Source of the DNA: Ensifer sp. WSM1721
Lineage (GTDB): Bacteria; Pseudomonadota; Alphaproteobacteria; Rhizobiales; Rhizobiaceae
DNA: 64,000 bases
Direction of reading: 5' to 3'
Assembly: GCF_000513895.2 (NCBI RefSeq)
Contig: NZ_CP165782.1
Coordinates: 558,001-622,000, forward strand
Part shown: one piece after another, positions 1 through 8,167 of the stretch
How positions within the stretch are numbered: the stretch's first letter is position 1
Layout: every line of letters begins with the position of its first letter
Translations under genes and position numbers: made by a program
Notes under the pieces: model-generated
What the model saw: only the letters and a program-made list of their open reading frames with translations
Databases searched by the model: none
Told to the model about the DNA's origin: nothing

Positions 1-196
<196 letters not shown>

Positions 197-2572
197 TCAG
201 ACATGACGTGCAATCGCTGGACGCGCGATGACGTCCTCGTTCGAGTGCTCGAAGGGGCGCATGGTTCGGCCGAGCGCCCAGATCGCGAGGTCCTCGAGCG
301 AAAGCGGCTTGCTGATTAGGTATCCTTGGAAGCGGTCGCAGCCCGCCGCCGTCAGCATCGCGAGCTTCTCCGGGGTATCGACGCCTTCACCGACGACCGC
401 CATATCCTTCGCATGGCAGAGTGCGACGACCGCCTTGAGAACCGGAAGGGATTGCGAGGCGGTCAGGTTCGATACGAGCACCCGGTCGAGCTTGATCGTG
501 TCGGCGGGGTAGTCGATGATCTGCTGGACGGAGGTGTAGCCCGCTCCGAAGTCGTCGATCGATAGCCGCAGGCCCTTCCGCCGCAACTCCTCGATATTCC
601 AGCGCAATTGGTCGCTGACCTTCACGGCGAAAGTTTCCGTGAGCTCGATGTCGACCGATCGGGGATTGAGCCCGTGTCGTGTCAGGCAATCGGAAAAATA
701 GTCGCTGATCGACCGCGAATGCAGTTCGGCCGAAGAGATGTTGATTGCAAGCACCGTGTCCGGTCCGAAGAGGGCTCTCAAGTGGTGGCAATCGGACATC
801 GCCTTGTCGATGACCCACCAGTCGATCTTGGTGAAGAGCCCGGAGCTCTCCGCGATCGGGACGAATTCGTCCGGTGTCACATGGCCGAGAACGGGCGAGT
901 GCCAGCGCAGGAGCGCCTCGCAGCCGGTGACCTCGCCGCGCGCGTTGACGATCGGCATATAAACCAGACGAAACTGCTCGTCGGGATCGAGCGAGCGCAG
1001 TTCCTCTTGAATCTGCCTCTGCCGGGTGCGCTTGTCGTTGAGCGCGCGCGAGAAGCGAGCGGAGCGGTTCTTGCCGGCGCTTTTCGCCTGATACATGGCC
1101 GCGTCGGCATTCGAGATCAGTTCCGCGACGGTGCTCGCATCCCCCGGGCAGACGGCGACGCCGATGCTTGCCGTCACCGGATAGCGCTTACCGGAGAGCT
1201 CGAAGCCGCCGGAAAAGAGGGCGAGGATCGCGGCACATAACTCCTGCACGGTGCGGTCGCCCGCTTTCGACCGCACGAGCACTGCAAACTCGTCGCCCGA
1301 AAGGCGCGCCAAAATGGCCGGCTGGTGCCCTTGCTTTCGGGTGATCGCTTCGGCGTCATGCGCGATCCGGGCCGCGAGCGCTTTCAGGAGCTCGTCGCCC
1401 ACGTCGTGGCCATGCTTGTCGTTGACGAACTTGAAGTTGTCGATGTCGATGAACAACAGGCTGCACTTTTCGCCGGATGCAATAGCCTCTTGGACTGCGC
1501 CCGCCGCAAGCATGTTGAAGTGCGCACGGTTGCTGATGCCCGTCAAAGCATCGGTCCAGGAACTCCGCTGTACGAGCTGGAGGGACTGAACGGACTGACG
1601 ATGCAGTTCGCCGATGTTTCGCGTCAGACGGCCGATTTCTCCCGCCTCGTGCACCTCGGCGATTTCCTCGCGCGCGCCTGCCATGACCGCCATGACATTT
1701 GCGTCGAGTGTCGCAATCGGCCCGGTAATGAAGCGGCGGATGAGTACGATGAGGAGCCAGATGGAGAAGAGACTCATGGCGACGGCGCCGAGCGCCAGCA
1801 GCACTTTCTGACGCAGCATCAGTGCATCGAAATGCGCGTCCGAAACAGTCAGCGTCGCATGAAGCGAGGGACCGAGCGGCACGCTCGCCGAAAGATCGTC
1901 GGTAGCGGCAAGCGGCCAAGGTTGAAGGATGACGGGGGCGCCATATTCCCTCTCGAGAGCGGCCCGCAATTTGAGGAAACGGTCGGGCTGCACCGCCACC
2001 TGCATCAGAAGAGCGTTCGCCTTGTTGCTGGGTGCCGGCCGGCCAAAGGTGATCGGATCGACGAATTGGGAATAGACTATCCTTTGCCGGTCGCTGGCGT
2101 CGCCGAGATAGGTCCAGTCGCCGAGCCTTGAGCCGTTGATCAGTTGTCGTGCGAGATCGATCTGTGCCTGATCGATTTCCGCAAAAGGATCCCAACTGTT
2201 TTCGAAGTAGTACTCCGCTTCCAGTTTCGCGTCGAGAATAGCGAAGGAGACGAAGCCGGCAGGATCATCCGACAGCGACTTCACGCTTTCCTGCAGCCGC
2301 ACGCCGAGGGCGTTGGCGCGGTATTTCTTGTCCGTTTCGGAGACGTATTGGCGCAGCGCATTGCCGTTCAAAAGCGCATTGAGGAAGCTTTTGCTGCGCC
2401 GGACCTCGTTCTGAAAGACGGCGGCAGCATGCTCGACCCGTTGTGAGAGCTTGGCATGCTCCAGTGCGCGGATCGACCGACTCTGCGCGACATGGACCGA
2501 GAGGGCTGCAAGAAGATAGCCCGCCAACACGACCGGAAAGATAAGGATGAGCGCACGCTTGCCGAGGGTCAC
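197..2572 (-). CDS. Membrane-bound GGDEF/EAL cyclic-di-GMP enzyme
   Basis: 791 aa. One membrane segment lies at about 8-28 and a second at about 257-279, enclosing a periplasmic sensor region of about 225 residues. A HAMP-like linker (about 280-330), a diguanylate cyclase domain (about 337-505) and an EAL phosphodiesterase domain (about 525-770) follow. The cyclase signature is SGDEF near residue 424, an accepted variant of GGDEF; no RxxD inhibitory site lies upstream of it. The EAL domain keeps EALLRW near 550, ELTE, DDFGAGYTS, the IKLD lysine, GEGVD and QGY, so it looks catalytically complete. The start codon overlaps the stop of the upstream binding-protein gene by 4 bp (ATGA), so the two are translationally coupled. 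Net activity (synthesis or hydrolysis) cannot be read from sequence. Confidence 0.93.
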   Translation of the reverse strand: MTLGKRALILIFPVVLAGYLLAALSVHVAQSRSIRALEHAKLSQRVEHAAAVFQNEVRRSKSFLNALLNGNALRQYVSETDKKYRANALGVRLQESVKSLSDDPAGFVSFAILDAKLEAEYYFENSWDPFAEIDQAQIDLARQLINGSRLGDWTYLGDASDRQRIVYSQFVDPITFGRPAPSNKANALLMQVAVQPDRFLKLRAALEREYGAPVILQPWPLAATDDLSASVPLGPSLHATLTVSDAHFDALMLRQKVLLALGAVAMSLFSIWLLIVLIRRFITGPIATLDANVMAVMAGAREEIAEVHEAGEIGRLTRNIGELHRQSVQSLQLVQRSSWTDALTGISNRAHFNMLAAGAVQEAIASGEKCSLLFIDIDNFKFVNDKHGHDVGDELLKALAARIAHDAEAITRKQGHQPAILARLSGDEFAVLVRSKAGDRTVQELCAAILALFSGGFELSGKRYPVTASIGVAVCPGDASTVAELISNADAAMYQAKSAGKNRSARFSRALNDKRTRQRQIQEELRSLDPDEQFRLVYMPIVNARGEVTGCEALLRWHSPVLGHVTPDEFVPIAESSGLFTKIDWWVIDKAMSDCHHLRALFGPDTVLAINISSAELHSRSISDYFSDCLTRHGLNPRSVDIELTETFAVKVSDQLRWNIEELRRKGLRLSIDDFGAGYTSVQQIIDYPADTIKLDRVLVSNLTASQSLPVLKAVVALCHAKDMAVVGEGVDTPEKLAMLTAAGCDRFQGYLISKPLSLEDLAIWALGRTMRPFEHSNEDVIARPAIARHV

Positions 2573-3609
2573 TGGAAATTCGCCAACGTGTTGATGATGC
2601 GACGGCGCGCCTGTATCGACTGGATGGACAGTTCCCGCTGATACTGGTTTTTCGCCATGATTTCGGGGGGCGGATAGATTTCCGGATCGGAGCGCATCTC
2701 CTCGGGAAGGAGCTTGAGCGCCGCGCGACTTGGGGTCGGCATGTTCAGGGCGAGCGCATTGGCGGCGGACGCCTCCGGAGAGCCGATGAAATTCAGGAAC
2801 TCAAGTGCCCGCTGCTTGTGGGGCGAATGCGCAACGACGGAAAAGCAGTCGAGCCATGACAAAGTGCCTTCCTTCGGGACCGAATAGCGCCACAGCCCTG
2901 CCTTGCCGACCTTGTTGTTGAGCACGTGCTGGTCGCCGCTGTAGCCTAGCGCCAAATGGATGTCCTTGCCCTTCGCCGGATCCTGGATCGAGCTCACGAC
3001 ATAGTCATAGGTCAGCACGGACGGTGCCTGTGCCCTCAAGAGCTCAAAGGCGGCCTTCAGGGTTGCCGTGTCGTCGGTATTGATGGAAGCGCCGAGCAGC
3101 AGCAAGGGGGGCACGAACATCTCGCTGTGGTCGTCGAACATGGCGATGTGTTTTTTGAGCGCCGCTGCCGGGCGCATCATGTCCTGCCAGGATGTCGGCG
3201 GGCGCGTGATGACGTCAGAGCGATAGAGGATGCCAACAGTGCCCCAGAAATAGGGAAGGCCGGATCCGGCGCAGCGTTTGCGCCATTCTGGCGCATAGTC
3301 CGCGAGCGCAGGAAGATTGGCATCGGAGACCGGCTCGATAACGCCCTTTCGACCGAAAAGCCGCGCCCCGTTCTCGTCAACGATGACGAGATCGATATTG
3401 CTGCCGGGGTCGGCGAGAATCTCGTCGCGCGCGTCGTCGCTGTCGAAATTGATCTGACGGATAGAAACGCCGGTCTTTTGCGTCCAGCGGTCGACGACGC
3501 CCTGGTCGATATAGTCTTCCCAGATGAGCAGATTGAGCGTTTCGGCGCGACTCGCGGACGCGCAAAGCAGTGTTGCCAGAAAGACGGAAACAACCCCGTG
3601 CGCCTTCAT
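2569..3609 (-). CDS. Orphan PotD-like periplasmic polyamine-type binding protein
   Basis: 346 aa with a Sec signal peptide (hydrophobic core about 5-20, cleavage near ASRAET). The mature N-terminus NLLIWEDYIDQGVVDRW aligns with the start of PotD/PotF proteins (NWTEYV type), keeping the ligand-stacking Trp and Tyr, and the length fits the family. No permease or ATPase gene is adjacent, so it is not part of a recognisable importer. It is the first gene of a two-gene operon whose second gene, overlapping by 4 bp, is a membrane GGDEF/EAL enzyme with a large periplasmic domain. Inference: it presents a polyamine or similar cation to that sensor, as NspS does for MbaA in Vibrio cholerae. The ligand is unproven. 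Confidence 0.85.
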   Translation of the reverse strand: MKAHGVVSVFLATLLCASASRAETLNLLIWEDYIDQGVVDRWTQKTGVSIRQINFDSDDARDEILADPGSNIDLVIVDENGARLFGRKGVIEPVSDANLPALADYAPEWRKRCAGSGLPYFWGTVGILYRSDVITRPPTSWQDMMRPAAALKKHIAMFDDHSEMFVPPLLLLGASINTDDTATLKAAFELLRAQAPSVLTYDYVVSSIQDPAKGKDIHLALGYSGDQHVLNNKVGKAGLWRYSVPKEGTLSWLDCFSVVAHSPHKQRALEFLNFIGSPEASAANALALNMPTPSRAALKLLPEEMRSDPEIYPPPEIMAKNQYQRELSIQSIQARRRIINTLANFQ

Positions 3610-3729
3610 TCTCTGCCCCTGCTCGCCTCTTGACCGAAGCTATCCGGCAATAATTGAGGAATGCTTACAGCAGGCACTAATATTGCGGCGGACGAGGCGC
3701 GGCCGGCATCATCGTGCCGGTCGCAATCG

Positions 3730-4926
3730 TTATCGCGCCGGTAGCTTCGGCAGGAACACGGTGAAGAGTCCCAGGAGCGGCAGATAGGAGCAGAGCTTAT
3801 AGACGAATTCGATCCCCTGGCGGTCGGCGAAGATGCCGAGCACGGCGGCGCCCATGCCGCCGAAGCCGAAGGCGAAACCGAAGAAGACGCCGGCAATGAG
3901 TCCCACGCGGCCCGGAACGAGCTCCTGCGCGAAGACGACGATCGCTGAGAAGGCAGACGAGAAGATGAAGCCGATGAAGATGCTGAGCACGCCCGTCCAG
4001 AACAGGTTCGCATAGGGAAGGAGCAAAGCGAACGGAACGACGCCAAGGATCGAAAGCCAGATGACGAATCGGGCGCCGTAACGGTCGCCGATCGGACCGC
4101 CGAGGAATGTGCCCGCGGCCGCTGAACCAAGGAACAGGAACAGCATCAGCTGTGCATGCTGCACGCTCGTGCCGAACTTTTCGATGACGAAGAAGGTGAA
4201 GTAGCTCGAAATGCTGGCGAGATAGACATTCTTCGTCGCCGTCAGCAGCACGAGGATGGCGATCGTCCAGAGGACCCGGGCCTTCGGCAGCGGCAAAGCG
4301 CGGCTCGGCACGGGCCGGCTCATGGACGAGCGGCGATGCCGCACATACCAGGTGCTCACCCAGGACAGCACGAAGAAGCCGATGATCGCGACGATCGAGA
4401 ACCACCCGAGGCTGCCCTGCCCGAGGGGGATGACGATGAAGGCAGCGAGCAGCGGCCCCATCGCGCTGCCGGCATTGCCGCCGACCTGGAACAGCGACTG
4501 CGCCAGTCCGTGGCGCCCGCCCGAGGCAAGGCGGGCGACGCGCGAGGATTCGGGGTGGAAGATGGCCGACCCGACGCCAATCAGGCTCGCCGCAACGAGA
4601 AGCATCCAGAAATGATCGGCGTTGGCGAGAAGGAGGAGGCCCAGGCAGGTCGAAAGCATGGCGACAGGCAGCGAATAAGGCAGCGCCCAGCGATCCGTGA
4701 TGATGCCGACGGCCGGCTGCAGCATCGAGGCTGTCACCTGAAAGGTGAAGGTCAACAGGCCGATCTGGACGAAGTCGAGCGCGTAGTTCGCCTTGAGCAA
4801 CGGATAGAGTGCGGTCAGCAGCGACTGCATAATGTCGTTCAGCATGTGGCAGAAGCTGACGGCAAGAATGACGGAGAAGGCTGTCTTTTCCGGACTGATG
4901 CTGCCTGTCGAGGTGACCGATGCCAT
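3730..4926 (-). CDS. MFS transporter, fosmidomycin-resistance (Fsr) type
   Basis: 398 aa with about 12 hydrophobic segments. FCHMLNDIMQSLLTALYPLL near the N-terminus is typical of the Fsr/fosmidomycin-resistance branch of the major facilitator superfamily, and GGPIGDRYGARFV is the cytoplasmic loop between the halves. The frame is open 45 codons further upstream, but the ATG at 4926 has a good Shine-Dalgarno (GAAGGAAA about 8 bases before it), and the residues upstream look like translated leader. A divergent AraC-family gene starts about 110 bp away and is the probable regulator. Probable inner-membrane drug or metabolite efflux; substrate unknown. Confidence 0.85.
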   Translation of the reverse strand: MASVTSTGSISPEKTAFSVILAVSFCHMLNDIMQSLLTALYPLLKANYALDFVQIGLLTFTFQVTASMLQPAVGIITDRWALPYSLPVAMLSTCLGLLLLANADHFWMLLVAASLIGVGSAIFHPESSRVARLASGGRHGLAQSLFQVGGNAGSAMGPLLAAFIVIPLGQGSLGWFSIVAIIGFFVLSWVSTWYVRHRRSSMSRPVPSRALPLPKARVLWTIAILVLLTATKNVYLASISSYFTFFVIEKFGTSVQHAQLMLFLFLGSAAAGTFLGGPIGDRYGARFVIWLSILGVVPFALLLPYANLFWTGVLSIFIGFIFSSAFSAIVVFAQELVPGRVGLIAGVFFGFAFGFGGMGAAVLGIFADRQGIEFVYKLCSYLPLLGLFTVFLPKLPAR

Positions 4927-5038
4927 GGGATGTTTCCTTCGGGCGGCTCGCTGCCGGAGCCCGTTTCCGCCTTTCTCTAGCCGGCTTGTGCTTGGCCTGC
5001 TTTTGTGATTTGGTCGATTTCTTTCGTAAGTGGGCCAA

Positions 5039-5857
5039 ATGGCGAAATCCGACCGAAACAACCTGCCAAACTTGCTGGATGCGGACCATTTCAGGAGTCT
5101 GGAATGGATCGAAAAGGCGAATGCGCCCGTGCTCGCGATCGGAAAGGATTACGGCAGCGGCCTGTTCGTACCTCTCCACAGCCATAGCCGGACGCAACTC
5201 TGGTGGGCGCGCTCAGGCGTCGTACTCGTATATACGCCGGGCGGACGGTGGATGATTCCGCCTGGCCATGCTCTGCTCATCCCGGCCGGGATGGAACATT
5301 CCGCCGAGATGATCAGCGATGTCCGCATGCATTCGATCTATATCGCGCCGGTGGTGGCAGGCCGGGCACAGCGGCCGCTCGTCCTGGAGATCAGTCCGCT
5401 TGTCGGCAGCCTCATCGACGAACTGGTCCGAGTGGAGAACGAGGCATCGTCAGAACGGCGGGAGCACCTGATCATGGATCTGCTACTCGAGGAAATTCCG
5501 CGCCTTGCCGAGCGGCCGCTTGGCCTGCCGTTTCCGCGGGACCGCAGGCTCGCCGCGCTTTGTCGGCAATTCCTGGAAGCGCCTTCGGCAAGCGCGAACA
5601 TCGATGAGTGGGCGGCGCGCATGGGCATCAGCCGACGCTCCTTCACACGGCTCTTCAGACAGGAGACAGGCGTCAGCTTCGGCACCTGGCGGCAGCAGGC
5701 CTGCATCTTTGCCTCCCTGCCGCGCATCGCCGATGGCGAGCCGATCACCACCGTTGCGCTCGACGCCGGCTACGACAATGTCGCAGCCTTCACCACCATG
5801 TTCCGCCGCATGCTCGGCGCACCGCCGAGCCTTTATCTCGGCAGCCGGCAGGCCTGA
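5039..5857 (+). CDS. AraC-family transcriptional regulator
   Basis: 272 aa from the ATG at 5039 (a GTG at 5030 is in frame and possible). The N-terminal half is a cupin-like sensor: HSHSRTQLWWARSG and IPPGHALLIPAGMEHS are the AraC_binding signature. The C-terminal 85 residues hold the double helix-turn-helix, with MGISRRSFTRLFRQETG and the second helix region DAGYDNVAAFTTMFRRMLG. It is divergent from an MFS transporter gene with a shared intergenic region of about 110 bp, so it probably controls that transporter and itself. Confidence 0.88.
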   Translation: MAKSDRNNLPNLLDADHFRSLEWIEKANAPVLAIGKDYGSGLFVPLHSHSRTQLWWARSGVVLVYTPGGRWMIPPGHALLIPAGMEHSAEMISDVRMHSIYIAPVVAGRAQRPLVLEISPLVGSLIDELVRVENEASSERREHLIMDLLLEEIPRLAERPLGLPFPRDRRLAALCRQFLEAPSASANIDEWAARMGISRRSFTRLFRQETGVSFGTWRQQACIFASLPRIADGEPITTVALDAGYDNVAAFTTMFRRMLGAPPSLYLGSRQA

Positions 5858-5943
5858 CCGGCTGAGCCGGCATGGCAAAACGAAGGCTGGGCTGGTGATT
5901 GCGGACGCTTGACCGCCCGGGTTTGCGGGGCCAAACAGGAGCC

Positions 5944-6903
5944 ATGAACACTTCATCCGCCGATTCCGGGCGCGTGCACGATGCGCCGTCCAACAACTGG
6001 GTCTACCGCGTGCTGCCGCGCGCGCTCTGGCCCTATGCGCAGCTCGCCCGCTGGGACCGGCCGATCGGCTGGCAATTGCTGATGTGGCCCTGCCTCTGGT
6101 CCGCTGCGCTCGCGGCGGGAGCGGCAAGAGAGCTCGGCAGCTTCTCGGCCGGCCGCTTCCTCTTCCATGTCTTTCTCTTCATTGTCGGGGCGATCGCCAT
6201 GCGGGGCGCCGGCTGCACCTACAACGACATCGTTGACCACGACATCGATATGGAAGTGGCGCGCACCCGTTCGCGGCCTCTGCCTTCCGGTCGCGTCACG
6301 CGCTTCGAAGCCAAGGCGTTCATGGTGCTGCAGGCGCTTGCAGGTTTCATCGTCCTGTTGCAGTTCAACGGCTTCACGATTTTCCTCGGCATTCTGTCGC
6401 TGGCGCTTGTGGCCGTTTACCCCTTCGCCAAGCGCTTCACCGATTGGCCGCAATTCTTCCTCGGCCTCGCCTTCTCCTGGGGCGCAATCATGGGCTGGTC
6501 GGCGGAATTCGGCGCGCTGTCGGTGGCGGCGATCATCCTTTACGCTGCCGCCATCGCCTGGACCATCGGCTACGACACCATCTATGCCTATCAGGACCGG
6601 GAAGACGACGAACTGATCGGCGTCCGCTCGACGGCGCGCCGCTTCGGCGACAATCCGCGGCCCTGGCTGATGGGACTCTACGGGATCGCCGTGCTCCTGA
6701 TGTTTTTCGCCTTTCTGGCGGCGGGTGCCGGGTTCTTTGCCTATGCCGGACTTGTTGTGGCGGCGGCGATGCTCGCCTATCAGATCCTGGTACTGAACAT
6801 CCACGATCCGCTGCAATGTCTTGCGCTGTTCAAATTCAACAGCGTCGTCGGGCTGATCGTGTTCTCGGGACTTGTCCTGGCGCTTCTCGTGCGCCTCATA
6901 TGA
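5944..6903 (+). CDS. ubiA: 4-hydroxybenzoate polyprenyltransferase
   Basis: 319 aa, polytopic. The ATG at 5944 follows AGGAG, which decides the start although the frame is open upstream. UbiA transfers the polyprenyl chain to 4-hydroxybenzoate, the membrane step of ubiquinone synthesis. Both Asp-rich prenyl-diphosphate/Mg motifs are present: NDIVDHDID at 94-102 and DTIYAYQDREDD at about 211-222. The following RSTARRFG is typical of the family. It appears to be a single-gene unit. Confidence 0.93.
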   Translation: MNTSSADSGRVHDAPSNNWVYRVLPRALWPYAQLARWDRPIGWQLLMWPCLWSAALAAGAARELGSFSAGRFLFHVFLFIVGAIAMRGAGCTYNDIVDHDIDMEVARTRSRPLPSGRVTRFEAKAFMVLQALAGFIVLLQFNGFTIFLGILSLALVAVYPFAKRFTDWPQFFLGLAFSWGAIMGWSAEFGALSVAAIILYAAAIAWTIGYDTIYAYQDREDDELIGVRSTARRFGDNPRPWLMGLYGIAVLLMFFAFLAAGAGFFAYAGLVVAAAMLAYQILVLNIHDPLQCLALFKFNSVVGLIVFSGLVLALLVRLI

Positions 6904-6985
6904 AAAATCCCCCGGAGCTCCGGAGGATCGTTACAACGTTTCGACGTCTGGTGTGGGCGCCATTCAGGCGCACACCGAATGAGGC

Positions 6986-7090
6986 CTATGCCCAACTCAT
7001 CTCGGCATCCGCCTTGCGCCGTCTGGCTGCAATCCGTGTGCCGAAGATCGCTCGGATGGCGACGAGGGTGGCGAGCAGGTGCTTGCGCAT
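6986..7090 (-). CDS. Candidate 34-residue small protein
   Basis: A 34-codon frame on the minus strand starts at ATG 7090 and stops with TAG at 6986. It is preceded by GAAGGAGACACAAG, an excellent Shine-Dalgarno (AAGGAG) at ideal spacing, which is the main evidence. The peptide starts MRKHLLATLVAIRAIFG, a basic N-terminus followed by a hydrophobic stretch, then a cluster of arginines (AARRRKADAE). It could be a small membrane-associated or signal-like peptide. It lies downstream of, and on the same strand as, the DUF6101-type gene, but beyond that gene's terminator. I do not recognise the family. Confidence 0.45.
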   Translation of the reverse strand: MRKHLLATLVAIRAIFGTRIAARRRKADAEMSWA

Positions 7091-7222
7091 CTTGTGTCTC
7101 CTTCATACGTGTCCTTGGCTATGGAGCGCTTATGGCATGAAGAAGGCGATACGTTTGTTTCCGCGGTAACACTTCCTTGCGACGGAAAAGCCCTCGTGAT
7201 CGCAGCGGGTGCGTCAAGCATG

Positions 7223-7245
7223 AAAAGCCGGCTCTTCGGCCGGCT
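7223..7245 (-). terminator. Rho-independent terminator of the DUF6101-type gene
   Basis: On the minus strand a 7-bp GC-rich stem (AGCCGGC/GCCGGCT, 6-base loop) is followed by TTTTC. It sits about 30 bp past the stop codon at 7277. Confidence 0.7.
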
Positions 7246-7276
7246 GATCGGTGAGTTGAAGCGCGGAATGCCGCAG

Positions 7277-7843
7277 TCAGCGCCGGGCGATGATCTCGCG
7301 GCCGTCGATCTTCATATGCACGCCGAGATGGCCGGTCGAGCGGCGCACCAGGAAGCGCGGACGGCGTTCGGCGAAGAAGGAGTGACGGCGACGCGGCTTC
7401 ACCGGCGCGGTGCGGATGTCGCCGAGATGTTCTTCGAGCGGCCGCGCGACCCCATCCGCCTCCACCATCAGCATCGGGGCACGGTAGGCTTCCGCCCAGG
7501 CGCGCCAGTCGGCCGCGATATCGGAAAGATCATGCGCGACGAGCAGCGGGATGCAGAGATCCGGATCGTCGTGATGAAGTTCGAGCGTCACTGTAACCTC
7601 CCCGTCGCCATGGTCGATCGCCCGCGCCGCAACGCCCTTGAAAGCTCGCGCCGGCAGAGCGATCGAAAGCGGCAGGCCGCTGGATGGTAGCACCTTGCGC
7701 AGAACAGCGCCACGCTCGTCAAGGCTGACGCTGACATTCCCCATCTGGCCGCGCAGCGCGTAACTTGCTTGCTGCGGAAAACGCTTCGGGTCAAGCCTGA
7801 GCGTGTTTCCAGCCCAAGCCGGTTGAGACAGTGTGTTGCGCAT
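7277..7843 (-). CDS. Conserved rhizobial protein, DUF6101-type
   Basis: 188 aa from the ATG at 7843. No signal peptide or membrane segment. The N-terminal half is beta-rich (VSVSLDERGAVLRKVLPSSG, then VTVTLELHHDDPDL). The middle reads VAHDLSDIAADWRAWAEAY and the C-terminus is strongly basic (PVKPRRRHSFFAERRPRFLVRR). This matches my memory of the DUF6101 family, conserved in Rhizobiales with no known function. The frame is open far upstream through the next gene in antisense, but that is a codon-bias artefact. The gene is followed by a clear terminator. Confidence 0.7.
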   Translation of the reverse strand: MRNTLSQPAWAGNTLRLDPKRFPQQASYALRGQMGNVSVSLDERGAVLRKVLPSSGLPLSIALPARAFKGVAARAIDHGDGEVTVTLELHHDDPDLCIPLLVAHDLSDIAADWRAWAEAYRAPMLMVEADGVARPLEEHLGDIRTAPVKPRRRHSFFAERRPRFLVRRSTGHLGVHMKIDGREIIARR

Positions 7844-8167
7844 TGCAATTCGCCCTTGTTTTCCTTGAGAGCCGTCGCCGGCCTTTCCTGTCGAGACTTT
7901 TCGTCCTCTATGGGCGGGAAGATAGGCGGCCGCTCTTCCGGGCGACTTAAAATTCGCGGTTAAAAAAACTTTGCCTTGTCCGATGGTTAGCGAAAGCCGA
8001 CGCGGCAAGGTTTCTTTTTCGTCAACGAAAACACGGGCATTTTCTGCACTCGCCCGACGGCCGGTGAAAAGCCACGCACAAGCATTCTGCGTGATCATCG
8101 GAACTATCGGAGTGGTTGTGGGGACGTCGGGTACCGACGATCCCCCATCCTTGTTGGTGGGTGGCGC
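7844..8167. other. Divergent intergenic region, no gene seen
   Basis: 324 bp between two divergent starts. It is more AT-rich than its surroundings (for example around 7945-7990 and 8010-8050) and presumably holds both promoters. I could not place -35/-10 boxes or an operator with confidence. Confidence 0.5.

Noticed and set aside
6910..6930. Terminator after ubiA
   Set aside because: CCGGAGCTCCGG is a perfect 12-bp palindrome but has no loop and no T-run, so a terminator call is not supported.
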